Assembly (NCBI GenBank): GCA_945643635.1
Contig: CALZFC010000005.1
Location: forward strand, 7,177,501-7,241,500
DNA from: Allodiplogaster sudhausi
Lineage: Eukaryota > Nematoda > Chromadorea > Rhabditida > Diplogasteridae
Direction: 5' to 3'
Length of the DNA: 64,000 nucleotides
In this document: positions 37,501-49,200 of the stretch, in pieces
Layout: each line of letters begins with the position of its first letter
Position numbering within the stretch: the first letter of the stretch is position 1
Made by a program: the position numbers and the translations under genes
The notes under the pieces: model-generated
Databases searched by the model: none
What the model was told of the DNA's origin: nothing
The model's input: only the letters and a program-made list of their open reading frames with translations

Positions 37501-40500
37501 CACGGCCCTGGCAGAGCACTTTAATGATAACTCAGCCTAACCTATGTATACTCATATTGAAGCTCTCTTGAAGTCCTTCAATATTCTCAAACTCTCATCC
37601 CTCTATCTTCCCTATTCATAAAGATGGGGTCAAAACGCGCCGCGCTCCCACTGATCTACCAAAACTCGAATCAATCTCAACTTCAGGAATCATATTCATT
37701 TTTTGACGAGCTATCTCCCAGTATTTTTTTCATCCCCATATCTCTACCCGAAAGAAAGATACAGCCTCTCAAAGTCGCGAAGCACCCCAAATCTGACTCG
37801 CCTCCGCGCCAACTTCCGCCGCCCGCGCCGGCGCCGACGCTAATTTTTTGAAACCCATATATTCTTGTAGTCCGGAAACTTTTACATGTTCCCCAAAAAA
37901 CCGCATCCCCGTATCTCAACCCCCGCGCCCACAGCACCTCTCCGCGCTATACCCGTAAATAAATTACAGTCGACTTTTAGATAATAAGAGACTAGCGTGA
38001 CTTTGTCACGCTACGGGCCTTTGGCCATTGTCAGTAGGCTCCAAGGGTTGTTGGTTGACTATGTGTTGTTGTTTGGGTTGTTGTTTGTTGGCTCTAAGGG
38101 TTGTTAGTAGGCTCTAAAACGCAAAAGTCTGCTCTAGCACGGTCACCAACCTTGGTTTTGATGAGATAGAGCCACAAATTGACTACCTGGGCCTTTGAAT
38201 TTCCGCTCATTGGAAAGCTTGCAGTCTTTAGTATATCTTAGCACTCTTATAATTTCATCAGGAGTCATACAAAAGCGCGCAAAAGAGTTTGCGCGCGCGC
38301 GACTCCGAACCTGCGACCCATGAGTTTCGACGTGCACTGAAAATGTACCAAAAAGCCACATAATAATTCATATCTCGAATATGCCTGAATCAAATCCCAT
38401 GATCTACCTATCATTCGATAGCTAATTTTTGGCTCTACAATAAAAAAAATATGCGCCAAAAAGTGTCAGTGATAGCTAAGGCCGAAATAGTGGCCTGAAC
38501 ATTCTGACCATGAAAGTAGATCAAAAAAGGCAAAATATGAAAACGGTTTGTATGAGAAAGTTATTCGCCTTCACGAGAGCTACGGAATGGTATATAACAT
38601 GTCGCAAAAGCTTTAACTACCGAGGAAAAACGGAGGCCCAAAGTGCGTTCCAAAAATTTGCCATTTCACGGCCCTGGCAGGGCACTTTAATGAAAAGCCT
38701 GACAAACCCAACTATACTCATATTGAAGCTCTCGTGAAACTCCGCATGATTCTGAAACTCTCATCCCTCTATCTTCCCTATTCATAAAGATATGAATTTT
38801 AGAAGGATCGCTCCTAACAAAAAAATTTGACCCTTCAATCGATAATATCTACAACTTCTAGTGTCCAAAAGTGGATAATTATGGTATTAAAAGATGCGCC
38901 GTCAAAAACTCTAAAATCGGATTCAGTTAGATCAAAAAGCGAATTTGTAGATTCCGAGAAAAACCCTAACTACATGCCGAAAAACGGCCAAAAAATGGGG
39001 TCAAAACGCGCCGCGCTCCCACTGATCTACCAAAACTCGAATCAATCTCAACTTCAGGTATCATATTCATTTTTTGACGGGCTATCTCCCAGTATTTTTT
39101 TCATCCCCATATCTCTACCCGAAAGAAAGATACAGCCTCTCAAAGTCGCGAAGCACCCCAAATCTGACTCGCCTCCGCGCCAACTTCCGCCGCCCGCGCC
39201 GGCGCCGGCGCCGACGCTAATTTTTTGAAACCCGTATATTCTTGTAGTCCGGAAACTTTTACATGTTCCCCAAAAAACCGCATCCCCGTATCTCAACCCC
39301 CGCGCCCACAGCACCTCTCCGCGCTATACCCGTAAATAAATTACAGTCGACTTTTAGATAATAAGAGACTAGCGTGACTTTGTCACGCTACGGGCCTTTG
39401 GCCTGGGGTTAGTTGACTCTATGGGTTGTTGGTTGGGTTCTTGGTTTGTTGTTGGTTGACTCTGAGGGTTGTTTGTTGGCTCTAAGGGTTGATATTTGGC
39501 TCTGAGGGTCGATTGTTTGCTTAAAAAGGACAAAAGTCTTTTCTAGCGGCGTTTATGGACATCCTAGGCCCTCGAATTTAAGCTCATTAGAAAGCTTGGA
39601 GTCTTTACCATATGTTAGCACTCTTTAAATTGAATCAGGAGTTATATAAAAGCGCGCAAAAGACTTTGCGCGCGCACGACTTCGAACCTGCGACCCATGA
39701 GTTTCAACGTCAACTGAAAATGTACCAAATAGCCAAAAATAATTCATATCTCGAATATGCCTGAATAAAATGCGATGTTTGACCTACCATTCGATAGCTA
39801 ATTTTAGGCTCTACAATAAAAAAAATATGCGCCAAAAAGTGTCAGTGATAGCTAAGGCCGAAATAATGGCCTGAACCTTCTGACCCCAATAGTAGATCAA
39901 AAACATCGAAATATCAAAATGTTTTGTATGAGAAAGTTGTTCGGCTTCTCGAGAGCTACAGAATGGTATATAATATGTGGCAACATCTTTAACTACCGCG
40001 AAGAAACGGAGACCCAAAGTGCGCTCCAAAAATTCGATACTTCACGGCCCTGGCAGGGCACTTTAATGAAAAGCCAAACAAAAGCGAGTATACTCATATT
40101 GAAGCTCTTTCAAAACGCTTCAATATTCTCGAAGTCGCATCCCTCTACCTTCCCTATTCATAAAGATATGAATTTTAGAAGGTTCGCTCCTAACAAAACA
40201 TTTTGACCATTCAATCGATAATATCTACAACTTCTAGTGTCCAGTTAATAATTCTACTATTAAAAGATGCGCCGTCAAAAACTCTACAATCGCAGTCAGT
40301 TTAATCAAAAGCGGACTTTGTAGATTCCGAGAAAAGGGGCAAATACCCTCTCAAAAAGTACCCCAAAAAGGTATGGTTTGCACGGCGGCCTCCCACTGAT
40401 CTACCAAAACTCGGAATGATCTCAACTCCAGGAATCATATTCATTTTTGAACGGGCTACCGGATACTATTTTTTTCATCGCCGTAGCTTTCCTACAAAAA

Positions 40501-43500
40501 AAAGTTGCAACCCCTCAAAGTCGCCAAAGTGTCCAAATCCAACTCGCAGGCGCCGGCGCCAACGCTAATTTTTTGAAACCTATATATTCTTGTAGTCCTG
40601 AAACTTTTACATGTTCCCCAAAAAACCGCATCCCCGTATCTCAACCCCCGCGCCCACAGCACCTCTCCGCGCTATCCCCGTAAATAAATAACAGTCGACT
40701 TTTATATAATAATAGACTAGCGTGGCGCAGCCACGCTACGGGCCTTTGGCCCGGTCAATGGCCACCGGGGCTATCGCCCCGGAGGCCATTTCCCGATAAA
40801 AAGATAGTAAGTTGGGTCGTTAGTTGGCTCTAAGGGTTATTAGTTGGCTTAAAAAGGAGAAAAGTCAGTTCTAGCGACGTTAATGGACATCCTAGGTCTT
40901 TGAATTTCCGCTCATTAGAAAGCTTGGAGTCTTTAGTCTATGTCAGCACTCTTATAATTTCATCAGGAGTCATACAAAAGCGCGCAAAAGAGTTTGCGCG
41001 CGCGCGGATTCGAACCTGCGACCCATGTGTTTCGAAGTGCAGAGAAAATAGCCCAAAAAGCCACAAAATAATTCATATCTCGAATATGCCTGGATCAAAT
41101 CCCATGATCTACCTATCATTCGATAGCTAATTTTTGGCTCTACAATAAAAAAAATATGCGCCAAAAAGTGTCAGTGATAGCTATGGCCGAAATAGTGGCC
41201 TGAACATTCTGACCCCAAAAGTAGATCAAAAATGACAAAATATGAAAATGTGTTGTATGAGAAAGTTGTTCTTCTTCTCGAGAGCTACAGAATGGTATAT
41301 AATATGTGGCATAAGCTTTAACTACCGAGAAGAAACGGAGGCCCAAAGTGCGTTCCAAAAATTTTCCACTTTACGGCCCTGGCAGGGCACTTTAATGAAG
41401 AGCCAGCCTATCCTATGTATACTCATATTGAAGCTCTCGTGAAATTCTGTATGATTCTGAAACTCTCATCCCTCTACCTTCCCTATTCATAAAGATATGA
41501 ATTTTAGAAAGTTCGTTACTAACAAAAAAATTTGACCCTTCAATCGATAATATCTAATACACCTAGTGCCCAAAAGTCGATAAGTCTACTATTAAAAGAA
41601 AGCCCGTCTACATAATCTCCAAAAAACCGCTCCCCGATATCTCCACTCCACCGCCCGCTACACCACTCGGTGCTATACCAGAGGATAAATAACAGTCGAC
41701 TTTTATATAACTCTAGACTAGCGTGACTTTGTCACGCTACGGGCCTTTGGCCCGGTCAATGGCCACCGGGGCTATCGCCCCGGAGGCCATTTCCCGATAT
41801 AAATTATCTCTAAGAGTCGTTATTTGACTCTAAGGGTTGTTATTTGGCTCTAAAGGTGGAAAAGTCTGTTCTAGCGGTGCTACTGGACTATCTGGGCCTT
41901 TGAATTTAAGCTCATTAGAAAACTTGGAGTCTTTACTATACGATATCACTCTTTTAACATACTCAGGAGTCATACAAAAGCGTGCAAAAGAGTTTGCGCG
42001 CGCGCGGATTCGAACCTGCGACCCATGACTTTCGATGTGCAGAGAAAATAGCCCAAAAAGCCACAAAATAATTCATATCTCGAATATGCCTGGATCAAAT
42101 GCGACCACCTACCTATCATTCGATAGCTAATTTTTGGCTCTACAATAAAAAAAATGTGCGCCAAAAAGTGCCAGTGATAGCTGAGGCCGAAATAGTGGCC
42201 TGAACCTTCTGACCCCAAAAGTAGATCAAAAACATCGAAATATCAAAATGTTTTGTATGAGAAAGTTGTTCGCCATCTCGAGACCTACCGAATGGTATAT
42301 AACATGTGGCAAAACCTTTAACCACCTAGAAGAAACGAAGGCCCAAAATGCGCTCCAAAAATTTTACACTTCACGGCCCTGGCAGGGTACTTTAATGAAA
42401 CGCCAGACAAACGCAAGTATACTCATATTGAAGCTCTTGTGAAACACTGCATGATTCTGGAACTCTCATCGCTCTTCAGTCCCTATTCATAAAGATATGA
42501 ATTTTAGAAGGTTCGCTCCTAACAAAATAATTTGACCATTCAATCGATAATATCTCATACACCTAGTGCCCAAAAGTCGATGCATTTAGTATTAAAAGAA
42601 AGCCCGTCAAAAACTCTAAAATCGGAGTCAGTTAGATCAAAAAGCGAATTTGTAGATTTCGAGAAAATGAGATAAACGACCCTAAAAAAGTACCCCAAAA
42701 ACGTATGGTTTGCGCGCCGGGCTCGTATTGATCTACCAAAACTCGAAATAATCTCAACTCCAGGAATCATATTCATTTTTGAACGGGCTACCAGCCACTA
42801 TTTTTTTCATTTTTGTACGTCCACCAGAAAAAAAGTTGCAGCCTGTCAAAGTCGCGAAGCACCCCAAATCAGAGTCGCCTCCGACCAAAGTTTGGCCGCC
42901 CGCGCCGGCGTCGGCGCCAACGCTAATTTTTTGAAACCAACATATTCTTGTAGCCCAGACACTATTCCATAACCTCCAAAAAACCGCTTCCCCGTATCTC
43001 ACTCCCACCGCCCGTAATACCTCTCGGCGCTATCCCAGTGAATAAATTACAGTCGACTTTTATATAATAATAGACTAGACTAGACTTTTAGATAACTCTA
43101 GATTACCCTTTAAAATGAGAGCATGACCAAACCTTTCAATACCACATAACCAGAGTTCTCGGTCCAAAAAAAAAGGTTCAAACTCTTCAATAACGAGACT
43201 GAAATCAACAAACGACATTAAACAACAGCAGTAACCATTCAATCAAGGTTGTTGAACTTTCAAGTCTTCAGCACAAGGCAAGCAGTGAATTTAAATACAT
43301 ATGTAATCTCCCGCCAATGAATATGATTACAGAATGTTGATCTTCCAGCCAAGACTATTCAAATTTATAATGGCCAATAAATGCCCAAGTAATGGCCAGC
43401 TAATGGCGCAAGACAACTAGTTTACTGATACTCGTCCTGCCATTAAACAACCATTTCCGCGAAATATTACCAATTTTGCACCAGTTCACCATTACCGCGC

Positions 43501-46214
43501 GGGGAATTGGCCATTCGCTTTTTACCTGAGGCAGCCGCCGCACTTGGCCAGCCGCCCTCTCTCGTGCCCGCCATCTCACTGTCTATGCTCGTGCCTACAA
43601 ACGGCGACTCCTCTACCGCGCTCACAATTCTGCAACCATGTCAGTGTTGCGTCTACAAGGCCAATTGTTTGCGTCTTTCTACTTGTTTTTAACTCGTATT
43701 CTATTTCTCGATTTCAGTGATGATTCGAATGAGGAATCAGAGAAACCGGAGACTAAGCCGTCGTCGGAAGACAGAACTGTGATGAGGCAGATCGAGAGAG
43801 ACCCTCAGTACACCTTCAGTGTTAGCTTATTCGTCCATTCCACTTTATTATTCCTTTTTTGCTTTTTGAAGTCACTGTTTTATGAATCGTGTTTATTGAA
43901 TTGCAATTCAAACTTAAAGAGCAAGATTCAGCACTGTCTTTTGTTAATGGTTTGTAGTTAATGGTTCACTTTTCCAAAACAGTTACTGTATTATCCTGAT
44001 GGTATTAAGGAACTGAGCATCATTCGCGATGTGGTGTTTGCTCGTCTATTGCGAGAGAACGGAGTGGAGAAGGAGAAGGCGACTGGGGATTCAGATGAGT
44101 CGGAGTCTCCCTTTGATAACATTGCGAGTGACGAAGTGGATGCGGCCCGTCGCAGTGTCCCTGCCAATTCGGGTTAGTCGGAAAGATCTGGGCTATAGAG
44201 CAGAAAGAGACGAGTGAATATTGCAGAGCCGACACAAGCAGGCGGGGGCGGGTTGTTGTCATGGATGACGAGCTTCTTCTCTTCCGCAGCTGACGAAAAC
44301 CATACAGAAGAGAAGAACGAATTCGGCCCAATCGACTTGGGTGAACTCAAGAGCAATCTGCCAAAGGAATTGCGCGATATCGAGAAACAGGTATGTGGTG
44401 TTCTATATGAAAATGGGCTTGTTTGCTTTTATTTTCACAATGAGAAGTGAAGGTATGAGTAGTTTGGGTATTTCTTGTTTAGGTAGATAAGGAGATTCTG
44501 GATGTTCTCCATGACTCGTGGGATGATTCGACTCTTCTTCGGAAAGACTTTCTGCTTGCTGACATTGCCTTGAGAATCGACCGTATCACTCTACGACTCA
44601 CTGACACTTCCGTTTGCTTTCTCTCTTTCCTTCTCTGCTTCTCTCTCCCCTTGCATCTCTCATTTCTCACTTCATTCAGACCAGCCTTGACCGCTCTTCT
44701 CCTTCTCCGGATGGTGGTCGTGTCTTGTCGGTGGAGTTGTTTGGAGTGGCGAGTCAGCTTGAAGTCTCTCCTCGCACTCACACTCTCACCCTTTCTCTCT
44801 CTGTCCAGAACATGAACTGTCAGAGTCTCCAACTCATGCCATCCTCACCAGTCAGTTCTTCTTTTTGCCTTCTATCGATCTTAAATGTCATTTCTTCAGA
44901 CAGCGGAGGAAGATGACGGTCCCCTATTCTCCCTGAGTCAGAATACTCAAGTTCTCTTTGCTGTTGGACGAGTCGGCGACGACTTGCAGGAAAGCGGAGA
45001 GATCAACCGCAACCCTCTCTTCCGGTATTTTTTCGCTTCGATCGAAGTGTAAGATCAAAATGCTTGAAATGTATAGATTACTGTATCGCCGTCAATCCCT
45101 GCGCGCTACGAGGCATACGGTAGAGGCGTCCTTCCAGCCGTTGACTGGAATCTGCGAGCAGCACGCTCTTGCTGTCAGTTTATACTTTTTTTGTTCTTTG
45201 TAAGAAAAATCTGAGATTGTTGCTTTAGTTAGCGATTGCAGAGAGTTTGGTCACTTCTGTCAGACGAAGGGAGCGAGGAAGAGGAAGAAGCGGTTGGAAT
45301 GGCGGAGGAGTCGAGTGCAGCGAGTCGCTCTCCTTCTTCTTCCCTCTCCCTCCAAGCCGCTTCTCATCTCATTGCATCCGTCTCGTTCCCCTCGGTCTTT
45401 TTATCACCTTTTCATTCATTTTACACCATCTATCAGACACCTTACGGAACTTGATGTTCTCAAAGTGTTGTCTGAAAGAAGACTTTTGAGATTCGAATGG
45501 AGCTGCGTCGGCCGGGAGAAGGGCTGCTGGCTGTTGCAGGAGAGCCCTCTTGTCCGGTTGCCGCTTTCTGCTTCGATAACCTGCATCTCACTGCTCAAAG
45601 CACCCAACTCGATCTCACTGAGGTTCTTTCTCTTCTCCAATCAGAAATGCATTCCCCGTTTAGAATATACAATCAATATTTACTCCAGCAACAAATTGAT
45701 TTTGATTTACAGATCAATATCAGTGTTGGCCACGTTGAAATTGAGGACAAGTTTGAGGAATCCAGGTCTTCGCTGCTAACAACGAGTCCTCCCGAATCGT
45801 TGTCTTTGGTTCGTTTTTTCTTCTTCTTTTCCATGTACGCAGAACTATGGAGTCGAATTGATTGTCTTCTGTAATGAAGCAGAGATCTTCTGTGATGTCC
45901 TCGTCGATGCCCCAACTCCACGTTTCCTCTTGTTCCCCTGCCAACATTTCTTCTGGCTTCTCGGGTATTTCTGGCTCTCTTCCCAACCAATCTCTGCTTG
46001 ACGGTTGGGATTCTGATTTAATAAAGAAAATCTCTTTGGGAGAGAGTGATGGGCAGGACAACATGAGGCTATGTTCTTTTCCGTGTAGAAACGGCTTCGC
46101 CACATTGACGCGTCTCCTGGAGGCGTAGTTGTGAGAGTTATCGTCATAGCTAAATATGGAATAGGTGGCCATTTGTTATTAGTTTGGAAGGGGATCCGCT
46201 GCTAGCTTGCCTCC

Positions 46215-46254
<40 letters not shown>

Positions 46255-49200
46255 TTCTTTGATTCTCTTTCCGCCTTATTAATTTCCGCCACCTCTCTCG
46301 TCTGTTATTCTGCAAAAAGCTAACTCTGTGTCGTTTTCCATTAGCATTTCTTCCGGTGCTTTTGCCATGAATCGAGAAATTGTAAGCATTTTCAAGCATC
46401 CAGAGTTGTTATCACTACGGGAGGAATTGAAATTCTGCTCGGATCTTCTTATTCTCTGCCATGACTTGCTTACCTTTTTAGCGAAAATACAAGAACAAGA
46501 AATGAAAGTATATTATGACAGACGCCGCGGATTTGACGAATGACGCGTAAAGTGAGTGATTTGATCTAGACTTGACTGTCCCGATCGAAGAGAGCCGTAA
46601 GACGAGTGAAGCAGCTTCAGTTTGCGGAGGGATGGGATTGCCGGCGGTGAAAGAGGAACTCACTCTTCACTGCTCTCTTGTCAGAGAGGGACATCCTCTC
46701 TTCCTCACCAAGTATAACAAGGTATCTCAGCTTTCTTCCTTGCAATTCTCTTCCATTTTGGATAATTATTATCGATCATTGAACAGACAAGGAAGTACTA
46801 CCCAATTTACCTTAACAGTTTATCAAATGTATGGGATCGTAGTTTGAGGAGGTGTTGTAGCATTTATGAGGTGGCAAGGATTGTTCTTTCTGGTATGTGT
46901 GGGACTTTGATGGAAGCCTCTTCTTCTTCGTGGACGTTATTCGTTCCCTTCGTCTTGCATGAATCTCCCATAGAATGGCGATCCGTTGGACGACCTCTTT
47001 CCAAATCTAAAAGTTTTGCTGTATTTAGAGGGTAATCTTTACACTTTAAGAGAAAAAAAATTCAACATTTGTTCCAATCAAACATTCCTTGCCTGCTTTT
47101 TGCAACGGCCGAATGTTCACGGAAACATACATTGGAGCTTCTCTCATATCTGTTCACCTATCATTCTGATATGGCAACTCAAGCTAGGTTTCTTCTCAGA
47201 GATTGTAAATAGCAGTAACATACATACCTCATTCGTCCGCCAGATAGTTTTCCCTTGAATTCTGTGACGATGTTGTCCACGCCAGCTTCGCGACGGAACA
47301 TTATGGGTTTAAACTCCGGCATGAAGTTGGCATTTTCAGCCTCTGCCAGGGAGACGGAGAATAGTGATAAGTGAAGAAGGATACTAGAGAGCAGAAGGAC
47401 TTGTCGCATTACCTCCCCGTGCCTGCCTATTCTCTGGAGTGGCAACAGCCAGAATGGCTCTTGGCTCCTCCCCCCACAATCCCTCCTTTCTCTACCAGGC
47501 TATAGGGGATATACATCATCCGCGGAAAGCATGTCAAGCCTATAACATCCGATAATTTCCTCTCTTCTTGCAAATTTTTAATTTGCTGTCATCAGTTCGT
47601 GGGTGGAGTGGTTTTGTTGTGCGAGTAAAGACGTTTTACATGCAGTCAGTTAAGTGTCACTGCGTGGTGGAGGTGGATGTCAGCAACATGGAAGCTACTA
47701 TGAATCGACGGACATGGACCGTACTTCTGGACATGGCCGGCCTTTTGGGAGAAGAAGAGAGTCAGCCTGGCAAGGAATCTGCTGTTGCTGCCACCAGTCA
47801 GTTGGAGAATGAAGAGAAAGCGAGCGGAGAGAGAGAGAGAGCATCCTTTTAAGGAGAACAACTGCCACCTGCTCCATTGGTGGTAGCATGCAGTTTGCGT
47901 GTCTCTTCCTTTCGTCTCCACATGGCCTACCCTGCTGATATCACTGGCCTCGGAACTATAACCGTCTCCGACCTCCTTGTTGTCACTAAGGTATATTGCA
48001 ATGTCTTTTACATGTCGTGAAAACAAAATAACATCAAAAACTGTTTTGCCAGGCAACTTTAGGCTGATTGTACATGAACGGATAAAATTGTAGCCACACT
48101 AATTGTAAGAAGCATAATTCTTTAGTTGTCGACTCGGACATTTGTTTGTTATAACTGGAGATAGTTAAAGGTGCGAGTGGGGGATGTTGGAGAGGCTCTT
48201 CGAGTGGATGTCTCTTTGGCTTCTCTTTCAATCAGCGATCACACCCCTGTCCACTCTCTCCACTATGACACTCGTCTTCTTCTCAGAGGAGATTCCCATT
48301 CGAGGGCGCATCTCAGGATCATTAAGTAATTTTGTTAATCTAAACTTGACTCATAACATCGCGGAGGTTTCCGTTGAATGAGTACTATTTTCTTGTTGTT
48401 AGATACACGGAAGGCGTGGAAGAGGGGGCGGAATGCGATATGCGAGTGGAGGCTGACAGTGGGCCCGAGATGACTCTGCTCTATGTTCACACCCATCGCT
48501 TCCTCTGCTCGTTCATCGACTTCTGGCAGCAGTTCGCTGAGCTCCAAGATATTATCATCCGTAATAAACATCCTCGGGTTAATCTTTCTTTTAAATTGGA
48601 TCTGAGTTGATAAAAACGAAAATAATTTGAAGCGAGAGAACGGCTTACGCAGTCGGATTGCACTGGACGTTCGGCTTCAAAGTGCCACGGACATCCTTCT
48701 GCCGCAGAGCTTCGAAAGCGAAGAAATCCTTCATCTCAGAGCTGAGAGCCTCGAATTGACAAATGTCTTTCTCCCTGCATCACAACTCTCCGATCTCATT
48801 GACGAATTTTACCTCGAGAGGGAAACTGATGATGGTCTGTTTAATATCGTTGAATTGTGCGTTATAATGTTTAAATGTATTAGTTGGTCCTTATTTTCTT
48901 AAATGATAATAATAAGAATAAGAATAATTCTTGAGGTAAGACGGTGATCGATTGTCTACTAGACAATGCCGCGTGCACTCTCTCTGGCGTTCGGCTTCAC
49001 GAGGCTAAGAAGATTCGCAAAAGCGGAAATGTCTGCCCTTTCCTTCTTCCTTTTGAGATGACTGGTGAATGAATGGTTTAGGCTTCTGGAAATGATTTGG
49101 ACTGTTCAACTTTCTGTGTTCGCTCCGAGACTCGCGACATCTTCAGCCGCCCCTTCGATCTCACTGTCAATGTCATCCGCAACCTCAGCTGCGAACTCAG

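Larger units (their letters stand above)
21419..43534. mobile_element. 22.1 kb transposon-like insertion forming VPS13 intron 9
   Basis: The intron runs 21428-43534 between coding exons whose joined frame is intact. Perfect 23-bp inverted repeats, GCCTCAGGTAAAAAGCGAAT plus GGC, lie at 21421-21443 and 43510-43532. If the repeat proper starts at CCTCAGG, both sides are flanked by CAG (21419-21421 and 43532-43534), a possible 3-bp target duplication. The donor GTAAAAAG lies inside the left repeat and the acceptor AG is the right-hand CAG. Splicing therefore removes all but six bases (CCTCAG, two codons) of the element. The interior is mostly a tandem repeat array plus about 700 bp at the left end and 400 bp at the right end of non-array sequence. 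No transposase or other open frame was recognised. Confidence 0.6.

Noticed and set aside
22140..43110. Repeated 60-137 codon open frames in the array
   Set aside because: Each is short, overlaps others on both strands, and recurs only because the DNA unit recurs; frames shift between units and no domain is recognisable.
22140..43110. CRISPR array or integron cassette array
   Set aside because: Units are over 1 kb without short direct repeats and spacers, no cas or integrase genes are present, and the context is a spliced animal gene. The hairpins only superficially recall attC sites.
22734..43110. Bona fide Helitron
   Set aside because: The hairpin-CTAG end is suggestive, but no Rep/Helicase frame, no 5' TC end and no A/T insertion site could be shown, so it is kept as a hypothesis only.
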